From Paenibacillus sp. MAHUQ-63 (GTDB lineage Bacteria > Bacillota > Bacilli > Paenibacillales > NBRC-103111): DNA of 64,000 nucleotides. A program made the translations under genes and the position numbers. The notes beneath the pieces were generated by a model. It did no database searches. It was not told the origin of the DNA and saw nothing but the letters and a program-made list of their open reading frames with translations. The DNA is taken from positions 1,674,001 through 1,738,000 of the forward strand of contig NZ_JARADB010000001.1 in NCBI RefSeq assembly GCF_028765165.1, given 5' to 3'. Below are positions 54,041-62,681 of this stretch, in pieces (the stretch's first letter is position 1; each line of letters starts with the position of its first letter).

Positions 54041-54844
54041 TCAGTTCAGACGGATGATGCCAAGATTCATTGTCGTTCCTTCAGCTACCTGAACGTCCTT
54101 CACGACATGCCTCCCATTAGGGCCATATGTAATGAGCAATTCAGACTGAAAGGCGGCAATCCGGTTTCCGCGAAAAGCAATGACAGCCTCTCCGCGTTCG
54201 GTCGAACGGGTTTCCTGAACGGGCAGCAAGAGCGTGCCTCTCGCAAACGTTGCAGACAATTTCCGGTCTAAACGAAACCGCTTCTGATGCTCGATTACTT
54301 CCGCAATCCGGATGAGCTCCTCCGTGGCTTGGACGCTTCGTCCCCGAAGTAAATATGTATCGCCTGCTGCAATAACGCCAGTAAACGAACCCAGCGTTAT
54401 AACCTCCGCTCCCTTATCCAGCTGCTCCGCCATGACGCGAGCGCAGGCACATTCCTCCGAGACAACCGTAGCCTGCAAACCGGCGTGGCGTACCGGAGCT
54501 CCGGCCGCATCCTGCAGCATGAATCGAATAAGTCCTGTGCCGGAGGAAAACGGGTAGGATGGAAGCGGTTTTAATTGAACAACCACTATGAAATTGTCGG
54601 TTCCTACAGCGATGAGAGTTTGTTCTTCAAAATAGTGCTCGTTGCTCACCTTGAGACGGTATTCACCGGGCGGTAAATCATTAAATATATAGGAACCATT
54701 CGATTTATTAATGGCTTTCGAACGGGTGCCTTCCAAGTAAACGGTGGTCGTATTGCCGAGAGGAGCTCTAGAGGTAATGGCGTCAACTACGCACACAACC
54801 AAGGATACACGGGTTCTCAATTGTGATATTCGAATAGGATCCAC
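54041..54844 (-). CDS. Carboxypeptidase-regulatory-fold protein of the eCIS cluster
   Basis: 267 residues. Residues about 15-95 form a carboxypeptidase-regulatory-like beta-sandwich (VVDAITSRAPLGNTTTVYLEG, YIFNDLPPGEYRLKVSNEHYFEEQ). The rest is beta-rich and unrecognised, ending NLGIIRLN. No signal peptide. GTG start with TAGGGGGC. Proteins with this fold appear between DUF4255 and sheath genes in other eCIS loci and may act at the tube cap or the baseplate. It is 12 bp downstream of the DUF4255 gene. Confidence 0.75.
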   Translation of the reverse strand: MDPIRISQLRTRVSLVVCVVDAITSRAPLGNTTTVYLEGTRSKAINKSNGSYIFNDLPPGEYRLKVSNEHYFEEQTLIAVGTDNFIVVVQLKPLPSYPFSSGTGLIRFMLQDAAGAPVRHAGLQATVVSEECACARVMAEQLDKGAEVITLGSFTGVIAAGDTYLLRGRSVQATEELIRIAEVIEHQKRFRLDRKLSATFARGTLLLPVQETRSTERGEAVIAFRGNRIAAFQSELLITYGPNGRHVVKDVQVAEGTTMNLGIIRLN

Positions 54845-54856
54845 AACTTAAGCCCC

Positions 54857-55435
54857 CTAACCCTGTATACGAAAATCGGTTTCCGAAACTCTTTTGGTTG
54901 TCTTGATGCGCGTTGAATCGATATTGACTGGCCCTACGGTATAGCTGACAGAGAGTCTGTACGGGGTATCCGCGAAATTCCACATATTCAGAATGCTATC
55001 GCCATTCATCGGCTCCATCACGATGCGGACCTCTTCGTCGTTCTCCGCAAGCGTTCCTACGGTCATAGAGCCCCGAAGGATCGAATGATCGTAAAGCACC
55101 TGCATGGCCCGCCCCAGAATCCGGTGCTCGTCCAGCGCTCTGGATTGAAGCTCGGCGGGGGATTGTACGGTCAACAAATAGCTCAGGTCCACCACCATCG
55201 GCGGAAATTGAATCGCATTGGTCCCTCGGGCAATCATGTGGGTTTGGCGGTTATTACCGCTCTCGCGAATGTTGTATAAATAGAGAGATAAGTAGAAATC
55301 CCCTTTATCGACAGGCGAAGCGAGCCCGATCATCTCCGGTTGGGGAATGGGATCCGGTGTCATATTTTCTCTAAGCAGCTTCAATAAAGATGCGCTTACA
55401 TCAGCAATTACGGAATAATCGCCAATAGGAATCAC
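54857..55435 (-). CDS. DUF4255 tube-terminator protein (Afp16-like)
   Basis: 192 residues from GTG 55435, preferred because GAGGCAGGAA precedes it and family members start near YSVIADVSASLLKLLRENM; the frame is open to 55525. Characteristic motifs include LASPVDKGDFYLSLYLYNIRE, MVVDLSYLLTVQ and LDEHRILGRAMQVLYDH. Afp16/Pvc16 proteins cap the tube and sheath at the end far from the baseplate and set particle length. It has its own promoter at 55506-55534 and heads the structural operon. Confidence 0.9.
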   Translation of the reverse strand: MIPIGDYSVIADVSASLLKLLRENMTPDPIPQPEMIGLASPVDKGDFYLSLYLYNIRESGNNRQTHMIARGTNAIQFPPMVVDLSYLLTVQSPAELQSRALDEHRILGRAMQVLYDHSILRGSMTVGTLAENDEEVRIVMEPMNGDSILNMWNFADTPYRLSVSYTVGPVNIDSTRIKTTKRVSETDFRIQG

Positions 55436-55505
55436 TTCCTGCCTCAAAATACCTATGTAATGTGTAGAAACGGTAGATAATATGTCACATTGTGTACCTT
55501 TTTCT

Positions 55506-55534
55506 ATTATAATTGCAAAACGCAACGGTGACTA
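55506..55534 (-). promoter_or_regulatory. Candidate promoter of the structural eCIS operon
   Basis: On the minus strand a perfect TATAAT (55506-55511) lies 17 bases after TAGTCA (55529-55534), which matches four of six -35 positions. Transcription would start near 55499, about 64 bases before the DUF4255 GTG. It separates the structural genes from the ATPase gene upstream. Confidence 0.55.
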
Positions 55535-55569
55535 TAGGATTTCATTTATTTAATGCAAATTTTAACTTT

Positions 55570-55606
55570 CAATCTAGCAGTCTAGTAATCTAGTTAATCT
55601 AGTAAT
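55570..55606. repeat. Short CTAGTAAT direct repeats
   Basis: Four imperfect repeats of the type TCTAG-N(A/T)ATC lie between the ATPase stop and the DUF4255 promoter (TCTAGCAG, TCTAGTAATC, TCTAGTTAATC, TCTAGTAATC). The arrangement overlaps the end of the ATPase gene and could be an operator or a slippage-generated tract. Confidence 0.4.
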
Positions 55607-57794
55607 CTTCCCACTCCTGCCGGGCGAGAATTTTGCCGGACTTCTGCAGCTCATGGCGGATCGACTTGATGATATGATTCATTCGGATCGGCTCGCTCGC
55701 TTCCGCAGCCAGGAACGCTGAGGACAGCACGACGTTTTTGATATTACCTCCGGCAATCTCGTAGCGCTGCGCCAAATATTTGAAGTCGACGTCATCGCTG
55801 AGCGGAGCGGAAGGAGGGAACATCGACTGCCAAATCTTCTCCCGGTACTCGCTGTCCGGAAACGGAAATTTAATGACATAATTGATCCTTCTCAGGAAGG
55901 CTTCGTCAATATTGTTCAACAGATTCGTAGCCAGCACGGTGATGCCTTGATACTCCTCCATCTTCTGCAGCAGGTAGGCCGTCTCGATGTTCGCATATTT
56001 ATCATGCGAATCCTTCACTTCCGAACGCTTGCCGAAGAGCGCGTCCGTCTCGTCGAAGAACAGCACGGCGTTGCTGAGCTGCGCCTCTTCGAAAATCTCA
56101 TGCAGGTTCTTCTCCGTCTCCCCGATATATTTGGAAATGACCTGCGAGAGATCGACCTTATACAGCTCGAGCTGGAGGTCGCCGGCCACCACCTGCGCCG
56201 ACATCGTTTTCCCGGTGCCCGGCGGACCGGCGAACAGCATGCTGAGCCCCTTGCCGTAGGCCAGCTTCTTCTCGAAGCCCCAGTCACTATATACGACACC
56301 ACGGTATTTCACTTGATTGCACGCATTGCGGAGCTGATCCTTCTGCTCGGAAGGGAGTATGATATCCCCCCACTGATAGCGGGGCTCAATGCGCGTCGCC
56401 TTGCGCTCCAGCTTGTGCTGCACCTGCTGGTAGCACGCCCTGTAGAGCGCGTCGGTCCGCAAGCTGGCCTGAGCAGCCGCATCGCCGGCCCCCTGCCAGG
56501 CGGAATATCCGCGCGCCAGCGTCAGCGCGCGGTGTATCTGCCCCGGGGTGAAGCGGAACTTCCCGCTCATCACCCGGAAGTTCACCCCCGCGCTGACGCC
56601 CAGCTCGCGCGCGAATGCCGTCCATAGGCGCTCACGCTCGCCTTCGTCCGGCACTTTCAACTCATGCTCAAGAAGCAGCCGCTCCTTGGGCTTCCAGCTC
56701 AGCCGGTGATGCTTGCCGGCTAACAGGAACACCATGCCGCCGTAGCCGTCCAGCAGCTCATGGAACTTCCCGAGCCGCTGCTGTGCCGCGAAGTCCGGCT
56801 CCTCGGGGTAGAGCGCCTCCAGGCGTGTGAAACACAGCACCGCCTGGTGCAGAATCGCCTCGCGGACGATGGCGCTCACCTGCTCCTCGAAGCTGGCGGC
56901 GTGCAGCAGCACTTCCGCCAGATTAGCCAGCAGCAGCGGCTTCTTATAGTGGCTGCTGAAATGCTTGACGTGCAGCTTCTTGCCTGCGCCCGCGTTCCCC
57001 CACAGGTGGAACGCGAGCCTTTGGCGCTCAGCTGCGGGCACCCCGAGCGACTCGCGGACGAAGCCCCGCAGCCGCTCCTGGAAATCCGCCTGCACAAGCA
57101 GGGGCGGCAGCTCGTCGTCCGGATACGCCATCTCAACCGCCGGCTTCAGCTTCGGATCGAGCTCTCCCGAATCGAGCAGGAACAGGGCGATTCGTTGATC
57201 CAGCAGCAGCGGCCTGGACAGCAGCGACAGTCCTCTGTCCCGCTCCTCCCGCTGCAGCAAATACCGCGCGAGCCGTCCCTCCGGCGCAATAAACGTCGTT
57301 CGTGCAGCCCGCATCTCCTCCGGACTGCTGCACGCGATTTGCAGCGCTAACGAGATATTCGGCGTTTTGCTGGTCAGATCGTCCTGCAGAAAGCCGAAGA
57401 TTCGCTCGTATTTGCGATCCAGCTCGACGGCAAGCCCCAGCATAACGATTCGCCGCTCGATCTCGGATAAGCCGAATACCGACGCCACATAAAGAAGCGG
57501 CAGGAATACGCCTTGATGCCGGCTCTCCTCCAGCCTCAGGCCGATGAAGCGCTCCAGCCTGGCGATCTCCGCCAAGAGATCCGCCTCTTCTCCGAACAGC
57601 TCCTCGTCCGCGCCGTGGTCGCCGATCAGCCGGATAAACTCGTCTTCGGACACGAACATTCCGCGAAACGAGTCCGTTTGCGGATCCGGCGTAAACTTCT
57701 GCCTGCGTCTATAGAGAAGCTCCAGCTTTTTATCCAACAAGACGAGCTCGTCCTTATAATGCTCCCATGCATGTATATAACTTTGAGCAGCCAT
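55599..57794 (-). CDS. AAA+ ATPase of the injection system (Afp15-like)
   Basis: 731 residues from ATG 57794 with AGGAGG three bases upstream; the frame is open to 57944. The C-terminal AAA module has Walker A GPPGTGKT (about 520-527), Walker B AVLFFDETDAL (about 572-582) and an arginine-rich sensor segment FLRRINYVIKFPFPDSEYR. The N-terminal half contains a second, degenerate nucleotide-binding-like region (WGNAGAGK, Walker-A-like). Afp15/Pvc15 homologues are needed for assembly of stable particles. It is the first gene of the cluster and divergent from a diguanylate cyclase. Confidence 0.92.
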   Translation of the reverse strand: MAAQSYIHAWEHYKDELVLLDKKLELLYRRRQKFTPDPQTDSFRGMFVSEDEFIRLIGDHGADEELFGEEADLLAEIARLERFIGLRLEESRHQGVFLPLLYVASVFGLSEIERRIVMLGLAVELDRKYERIFGFLQDDLTSKTPNISLALQIACSSPEEMRAARTTFIAPEGRLARYLLQREERDRGLSLLSRPLLLDQRIALFLLDSGELDPKLKPAVEMAYPDDELPPLLVQADFQERLRGFVRESLGVPAAERQRLAFHLWGNAGAGKKLHVKHFSSHYKKPLLLANLAEVLLHAASFEEQVSAIVREAILHQAVLCFTRLEALYPEEPDFAAQQRLGKFHELLDGYGGMVFLLAGKHHRLSWKPKERLLLEHELKVPDEGERERLWTAFARELGVSAGVNFRVMSGKFRFTPGQIHRALTLARGYSAWQGAGDAAAQASLRTDALYRACYQQVQHKLERKATRIEPRYQWGDIILPSEQKDQLRNACNQVKYRGVVYSDWGFEKKLAYGKGLSMLFAGPPGTGKTMSAQVVAGDLQLELYKVDLSQVISKYIGETEKNLHEIFEEAQLSNAVLFFDETDALFGKRSEVKDSHDKYANIETAYLLQKMEEYQGITVLATNLLNNIDEAFLRRINYVIKFPFPDSEYREKIWQSMFPPSAPLSDDVDFKYLAQRYEIAGGNIKNVVLSSAFLAAEASEPIRMNHIIKSIRHELQKSGKILARQEWEDY

Positions 57795-57986
57795 AATCCT
57801 CCTGATGATGCGATCTTTAATTTTCCCCGCTTGCCTAAACAGGTGGTTATTCTTTACAATGTTCTCACAGGCAAGGATCAACGGCTTCGTTGTCCTTTCA
57901 GGCGCGCGCTTGTGTCCATGCATGCTTATGAGCGCACAACACATTTACTATTTTAGCTGGCACGAAAGGAAAGTGGCCTCCTTCTG

Positions 57987-59090
57987 ATGGAACAACTTCC
58001 GGCGAACGATCATGGATGGAATCGAAAACTTATCCATCTGTTATGGTGGATCCTGCTCGTCTACGAAATTGCGGCGATGATTGGTTTTCTCTTCGATATC
58101 TATCATAAGCCAGCGCAATGGTTCGACGGCTTCCTTCAATTTCAGGTTATCCCGACCTGCTTGCAGCTTGCCCTGATGGGCGCCGGCTACGCAGCGTTTT
58201 ACCTGCTGCCAAGATACAGTGATTTTATCATGATCCTATGGACCATGACCATGGTTTGTATCTATATTATGTGTATTCCGGAGCTGGCGAGCTCCTTCGA
58301 ACTTCTGAGCATTCCGATTATTTTATCCTCTGCTTATTTCCAGCGGAAATATATTATTTTTGCTTACAGTCTGGGACTTGTCAGCTTAACAAGCTTGCTG
58401 CTCAGCCAGTTGTTCAAAGGCTATCTCATCACATCATCCGAAGTGATTGTGTCGGTCACGGTCCTGACAGCAACATCCCTTGTCTGCTTCGGCATCATGC
58501 GCAAAGGTCTCTCCCTGGTCTCCCAACTGAGTGACTCCGTCAGGCGCGAGCAGGATTTGCTCATTCGCAATGTGATGATCGACCGTCTATCCAAAGTGGA
58601 CGCGCTGACCGATTTATTCAACCATCGTTCATTCCAGGAGCATACGGACCATCTTATCTCCCATATGCCCTACGATACACCGCTCGAGCTCGCTTTGATG
58701 GATATCGACAATTTCAAAAAAATCAATGACACCTACGGCCATTGGGTCGGAGATGTCGTACTCAAAACGATAGGCAGCCTGCTCAAAGAAATGCTGGGCC
58801 CGGACGATATGTCGTTCCGTTATGGCGGCGAAGAGTTCGCCGTGCTGTTCGTTGGAAAGCCCCACGAGGAAGTGCTGGCGATCTGCGAGAAATTCATGCA
58901 AGTCGTTCGTGATACGCAAATTCCGGAGATGCCGGAGCAGCCTCTTACAATGAGCATCGGACTCGCGCCGTACAACCGCAATACGATGAAAAAAGCATGG
59001 TTCCAGCAGGTAGACGAGTGCTTATATATCGCCAAAAGAAACGGTAAAAACTGCATTCATTCCTATTTATCCGAACAATACCAGCTGTAG
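57987..59090 (+). CDS. Membrane diguanylate cyclase (GGDEF)
   Basis: 367 residues. About six membrane helices occupy residues 15-180, a short helical linker follows, and the GGDEF domain runs from about 205. The active-site motif is YGGEEF (about residue 279-284), which supports catalysis, and LALMDIDNFKKINDTYGHWVGD carries the metal and substrate residues. No clear RxxD inhibitory site precedes the motif. It makes cyclic di-GMP in response to an unknown membrane signal. Divergent from the injection-system ATPase with a 192-bp gap, so shared control is possible. Confidence 0.92.
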   Translation: MEQLPANDHGWNRKLIHLLWWILLVYEIAAMIGFLFDIYHKPAQWFDGFLQFQVIPTCLQLALMGAGYAAFYLLPRYSDFIMILWTMTMVCIYIMCIPELASSFELLSIPIILSSAYFQRKYIIFAYSLGLVSLTSLLLSQLFKGYLITSSEVIVSVTVLTATSLVCFGIMRKGLSLVSQLSDSVRREQDLLIRNVMIDRLSKVDALTDLFNHRSFQEHTDHLISHMPYDTPLELALMDIDNFKKINDTYGHWVGDVVLKTIGSLLKEMLGPDDMSFRYGGEEFAVLFVGKPHEEVLAICEKFMQVVRDTQIPEMPEQPLTMSIGLAPYNRNTMKKAWFQQVDECLYIAKRNGKNCIHSYLSEQYQL

Positions 59091-59117
59091 CCGGAAGCGT
59101 GAGCTTTCGGTTTTTTT
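59091..59117 (+). terminator. Terminator after the diguanylate cyclase gene
   Basis: CCGGAAGC pairs with GCTTTCGG (one wobble) around GTGA and is followed by seven T residues, directly after the stop codon. Confidence 0.85.
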
Positions 59118-59238
59118 GATTATGCGCACCACAGCATGCCGTGTAATTAATTACCAGAAATTCGACTCTCATGAAACCGGCATATTCCTCCGATATAGAG
59201 ACATAACCCTATGCAGGAACTGGAGGATCTGACACCCC

Positions 59239-59601
59239 ATGAAACCTAAAATTCTCGTCGTAGATCCGGTCAAGAGCCTGCGAAGCATTCTATGCCAACT
59301 CGTTCAAACCATGGGTTACGACGTCGTTGAAGCAAGCAGCGGAACCGAAGCGATTCTTTCATACCAAATGAATTCTCCGATCTTGACCACGATGGATCTC
59401 AATATGCCGGACATGAACGGAATAGATGTTATACGTAAGATTAAAGAGTTCGACCCCTCGGCGAACATCATGATGTGCTCGGCTTTCGAGCAAAGGTCGT
59501 TGATTATCGAAGCGATACAGGCGGGGGCGAAGGAGTTCGTCTCCAAACCTTTTCAGGAGCGCAATATGAAGGAAACGATGATGAAACTGCTGGTCGTATA
59601 G
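59239..59601 (+). CDS. Single-domain CheY-like receiver protein
   Basis: 120 residues, a receiver domain with no output domain. The phospho-acceptor is Asp53 in TMDLNMPDMNGIDVI, the conserved Lys is Lys103 in FVSKPFQ, and Ser81 fills the usual Thr/Ser position. The N-terminal acidic pocket reads VVDPVK: only one Asp instead of the usual pair, so metal binding and phosphorylation may be altered. GGAGG lies 12 bases before the ATG. No kinase is adjacent. It lies 148 bp after the diguanylate cyclase; a role in motility or a phosphorelay cannot be decided. Confidence 0.85.
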   Translation: MKPKILVVDPVKSLRSILCQLVQTMGYDVVEASSGTEAILSYQMNSPILTTMDLNMPDMNGIDVIRKIKEFDPSANIMMCSAFEQRSLIIEAIQAGAKEFVSKPFQERNMKETMMKLLVV

Positions 59602-59695
59602 CTGATCGGGCACGGCTGGAAAAAAGTTGTAATCCTCATACATGATTTTGGCGGAACAGGCAAATAATAGTCAAAATCAAATGAGGTGAAACCAT

Positions 59696-60343
59696 ATGTG
59701 CCATTCGATATCCATTCTTGCCGATGTCAATGAAATTATGAACCAGTTCCAAGTCGACAGGCTGTTGTCCTATACAGCCAACCGCTACGAAGTCAAACCG
59801 ACGGAATCCGTCTCGGCGGTTGTGATGAACAAGAAGGGAGAACGTCTCCTTGACGAATTCCGCTGGGGCTTGATGCCCTTCTGGGCGAAGGACGCCGTCT
59901 GCGGCGAGCGTGATTCGATCTTCACCAACACAGCCTTCGAGCGTATCATTCGGAAGCAGCGGTGCATTCTGCCCTGCAGCGGCTTCTATATCAAGGTGAC
60001 CGAGGGCAAGGAAACCCAATGGATCAAGTTTAAAATGCGCAGCGGCACTTTCGGGATCGCCGGCTTGTACGATGTCTGGCATGCGCCGAACGGCGAGGAC
60101 GAGCTTCGTACCTGCATGATGCTGATGACGGAAGCCAATGACTTGGTCTCACCGCATTTTGGCAAAATGCCCGCCATCCTCGACCAGCAGCAGGCCGAGA
60201 AATGGCTGCAGTCGGACGTGGAGGACAGCCGCTTGCTTCGCTCCTTGCTGCGTCCTGCGGACGAACTGCTGATGGTGGCGAATGTGCTCGCTTCCCCTGC
60301 GGAGAAGCTGGACGCGGGCAAGGACGTTCACGCTTTGGCTTAA
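59696..60343 (+). CDS. SRAP-family protein (YedK/HMCES-like), divergent
   Basis: 215 residues. SRAP proteins use the N-terminal Cys2 to form a covalent link with abasic sites in single-stranded DNA. Cys2 is present (MCHSIS), as are FRWGLMPFWAKD, an Asn in FTNTAFERI (Asn78) and His154 in SPHFGKMPAIL. However, the usual GFYEW motif, whose Glu helps catalysis, is GFYIK here, and MCGR is MCHS. It is therefore a diverged paralogue that may link but not release DNA, or do something else. GAGGTGA ribosome site. Terminator follows at 60344. Confidence 0.82.
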   Translation: MCHSISILADVNEIMNQFQVDRLLSYTANRYEVKPTESVSAVVMNKKGERLLDEFRWGLMPFWAKDAVCGERDSIFTNTAFERIIRKQRCILPCSGFYIKVTEGKETQWIKFKMRSGTFGIAGLYDVWHAPNGEDELRTCMMLMTEANDLVSPHFGKMPAILDQQQAEKWLQSDVEDSRLLRSLLRPADELLMVANVLASPAEKLDAGKDVHALA

Positions 60344-60390
60344 AAAAAGAAGATGTCCCGACCGCTTAGCGGGTGGGACATCTTCTTTTT
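60344..60390 (+). terminator. Terminator after the SRAP gene
   Basis: AAGAAGATGTCCC pairs perfectly with GGGACATCTTCTT around a loop that contains a small ACCGC/GCGGGT pairing, flanked by A and T runs. The symmetry would allow function in both directions. Confidence 0.88.
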
Positions 60391-60409
60391 GTTGGTGTTG
60401 GCCGGCCGG

Positions 60410-61400
60410 CGGCCTTGCGATGGCGCTTCGCCGTGGTCCCGCGAATCTAACGGACACCACGGACGCTATTGCCCTGGATTGCGCCGTGCTCCGACTCTAA
60501 CGGACACGGGAGACCTTATTTGCCATTTTCGGGGCAAAATCGTGCCCCAAAAGGGCAAATAACCGCGCTGGTGTCCGTTAGAATCCAATTGCCGCCCAAA
60601 ATCGGCAATTAGCGGCTGCTGTGTCCGTTAGCTGAGCGCGAGGGAGACCCGGCGCCGATTGCCAGTGCCGCTTCCGGGCTCAGGACATGGCTCCGTTCCC
60701 GGATCCCCGGGCTGCGCGGGCGCTGCCTCTTCGACCAGCGGCCTTGCGATGGCGCTTCGTCGCGATCCCGCGAATCTAACGGACACCACGGACGTTTTTG
60801 CCCTGGATTGCACCGTGCTCCGATTCTAACGGACACGGGAGACCTTATTTGCCGTTTTCGGGGCAAAATCGCGCCCCAAACGGGCAAATAACCGCGCTGG
60901 TGTCCGTTAGGATCCAATTGCCGCCCAAAACCGGCAAATAGCGGCTGCTGTGTCCGTTAGCTGGACGCGAGGGAGACTCGGCGCTGCCAGTGCCGCTGCC
61001 GGGCGTGAGGCACCGCGCTCTGACCGTCTGTGCCGTTGTGGACAAGGACATGAGTTCCGTTCCCGAGTCCCCGGGCTGCGCGGGCGCGTCCTCTTCGACC
61101 AGCGGCCTTGCGGTGGCGCTTCGCCGCGGTCCCGTGCATCTAACGGACACCACGGACGCTATTGCCCTGGATTGCGCCGTGTTCCGTTTCTAACGGACAC
61201 TGGAGACCTTATTTGCCGTTTTCGGGGCAAAATCGTGCCCCAAACGGGCAAATAACCGCGCTGGTGTCCGTTAGAATCCAATTGCCGCCCAAAATCGGCA
61301 AATAGCGGCTGCTGTGTCCGTTAGCCGGGCGCGAGGGAGACCCGGCGCCGACTGCCAGTGTCGCTGCCGGACAAGGACACGGCTCCGTTCCCGTTTTCTT
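60410..61400. repeat. Non-coding element in three tandem copies, 329-364 bp period
   Basis: Three long copies begin at 60410, 60739 and 61103. Each contains, in order, two CTAACGGACAC words and two inverted GTGTCCGTTAG words, giving twelve in total. Inside each copy TTATTTGCC with GGGGC pairs with GCCCC and GGGCAAATAA to make a long stem. The outer words can close around it. Copies differ by substitutions and small length changes in the GC-rich linker. Open frames through it are accidental: none has a ribosome site and copies are not conserved in frame. The gap 60391-61486 has no credible gene. Confidence 0.85.
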
Positions 61401-61486
61401 GCCCCGCTCCGCCTACCGGCACCACTCTCCGTTGCCTGCCCTGCTCCGCCTACCCGCGCCGCCCGCCGGTCCCCCTCCCGGCTGCA

Positions 61487-61924
61487 CTACTCCCCAGCCC
61501 GCTTCACATCCGGCAGCTCGCCGCCCTCCCGGATGATGCGCACCCCATCGGCGCATACGCCGTAGGACTCCCAGCGGCATGTAGCACACAGGTGGCCGAT
61601 ATCCCCCGGCGTCACCTGCGCCGCCACCTTCCCGCAAACGGCGGACCAGCTCAGCTCCATGCCAGCCTGCAAGCCAAGCTTGGCAACGATTTCCGCATCG
61701 CGGTCATAGACCGTCCTGTTCTCGCAATGCGCGACCTGATCGGCGGGGAAAGCGGCGCACAGGTCGTCAGGTCCGAGCACGACGCGGATGACTGTCTCCG
61801 GGTGAGCCCGCAGCGTCTCGTAGACGCCGGTCATATTCTCGCAAAACTCTTTGGAATATCCCATCCCGCGATACCCTAACAAACACAGCAAATGATGCCC
61901 CCGCAGGCCGATCGGCTGCTTCAT
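61487..61924 (-). CDS. DUF1284 family protein
   Basis: 145 residues. The start LRGHHLLCLLGYRGMGYSKEFCENM and later GPDDLCAAFP, HCENRTVYDRDAEIVAKLGL and HLCATCRWESYGVC are the DUF1284 pattern, with several Cys residues that may bind an Fe-S cluster or zinc. Biochemical function is not known. Its ATG overlaps the upstream Nudix stop as ATGA, so the two are translationally coupled. No terminator was recognised downstream before the repeat array. Confidence 0.85.
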   Translation of the reverse strand: MKQPIGLRGHHLLCLLGYRGMGYSKEFCENMTGVYETLRAHPETVIRVVLGPDDLCAAFPADQVAHCENRTVYDRDAEIVAKLGLQAGMELSWSAVCGKVAAQVTPGDIGHLCATCRWESYGVCADGVRIIREGGELPDVKRAGE

Positions 61925-62487
61925 ACTTTGGGAACACGGTACAAGCCGTAACCGTCCATCGAAACAATGGGCTCCTTATCTTCAACTAGGCCCGTCGACT
62001 TGGCGTGCAGCGCCACATCGATAAGCCACTTCGTAAAATCGGCCACCGGCAGCTCCTCCATCTCTTTCAAGCTATAGAAGCCGGCCGCATCCACCTCTAC
62101 CCCGTCAGGCACTGGCTCGCCGCCGACATAATCCATTTCGAATGCGATGTATACATTATGAATGCTTCGAGGCAAATCACGCACCGCCACCAACCGCGAG
62201 ACTTTGGCCGTAACTCCGCTCTCCTCCAGCACTTCACGCTCAATGGTGTCCTGGATCAGCTCATGCTGCTCGATATATCCGCCGGGATTCGTCCACCGGC
62301 CTTTACCCGGCTCTTGCGCTCTGCGTACGAGCAAAATTTTCTCGTCCCTGGTCACAAGCGCACCCACGCCAATACTATAGTTGCCCCAGTGGACAAACGT
62401 GCAAGCCGTGCAGGCTCTTCTCATCGTACCATCCACATCGCGAACTTCCATCGGTGAACCGCAGTTCATACAAAACTTAGCTTCCAT
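61921..62487 (-). CDS. Nudix hydrolase with zinc ribbon
   Basis: 188 residues from ATG 62487; an ATG at 62499 directly abuts GGGG, and the frame is open to 62622. An N-terminal zinc ribbon (FCMNCGSPM then RRACTACTFVHW) precedes a Nudix fold with an intact box: GGYIEQHELIQDTIEREVLEESG. This arrangement is like NADH pyrophosphatase or ADP-ribose-type hydrolases that cleave nucleoside diphosphate derivatives. It precedes the DUF1284 gene in an ATGA overlap. Confidence 0.88.
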   Translation of the reverse strand: MEAKFCMNCGSPMEVRDVDGTMRRACTACTFVHWGNYSIGVGALVTRDEKILLVRRAQEPGKGRWTNPGGYIEQHELIQDTIEREVLEESGVTAKVSRLVAVRDLPRSIHNVYIAFEMDYVGGEPVPDGVEVDAAGFYSLKEMEELPVADFTKWLIDVALHAKSTGLVEDKEPIVSMDGYGLYRVPKV

Positions 62488-62633
62488 TCGTCGTCTCATC
62501 CCCAACTTCGCATATTGTAAGTCAAGCTTACTGCTACTGATGGACGATAGGCAAGCCCGATCCCGTGCGTTCTCCGCTCTTGGGGAAGCTTGGAGACGAT
62601 GGTTCCTGCACTTGTCTTGCATTCTCTCACGAA

Positions 62634-62675
62634 TAAAAGCCTCTGAAGGGCTTCGGCAGCGAAGCCCCCAGAGGC
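62634..62675 (-). terminator. Terminator of the membrane transporter gene
   Basis: On the minus strand GCCTCTG pairs with CAGAGGC, enclosing a second stem GGGCTTCG/CGAAGCCC, and is followed by TTTTATT. It lies just after the stop codon at 62682. Confidence 0.82.
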
Positions 62676-62681
62676 GCTAAT

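Noticed and set aside
33241..57794. Prophage or R-type tailocin
   Set aside because: No capsid, portal, terminase, integrase, holin or lysin genes were seen, and the AAA+ ATPase plus DUF4255 pair is typical of eCIS.
33241..57794. Type VI secretion system
   Set aside because: No TssJ, TssL, TssM or ClpV-type genes. The Gram-positive setting and DUF4255 protein also argue against it.
60609..61255. Several open frames of about 60-100 codons inside the triplicated element
   Set aside because: They follow GC-rich repeat sequence, lack ribosome sites, and shift frame between copies.
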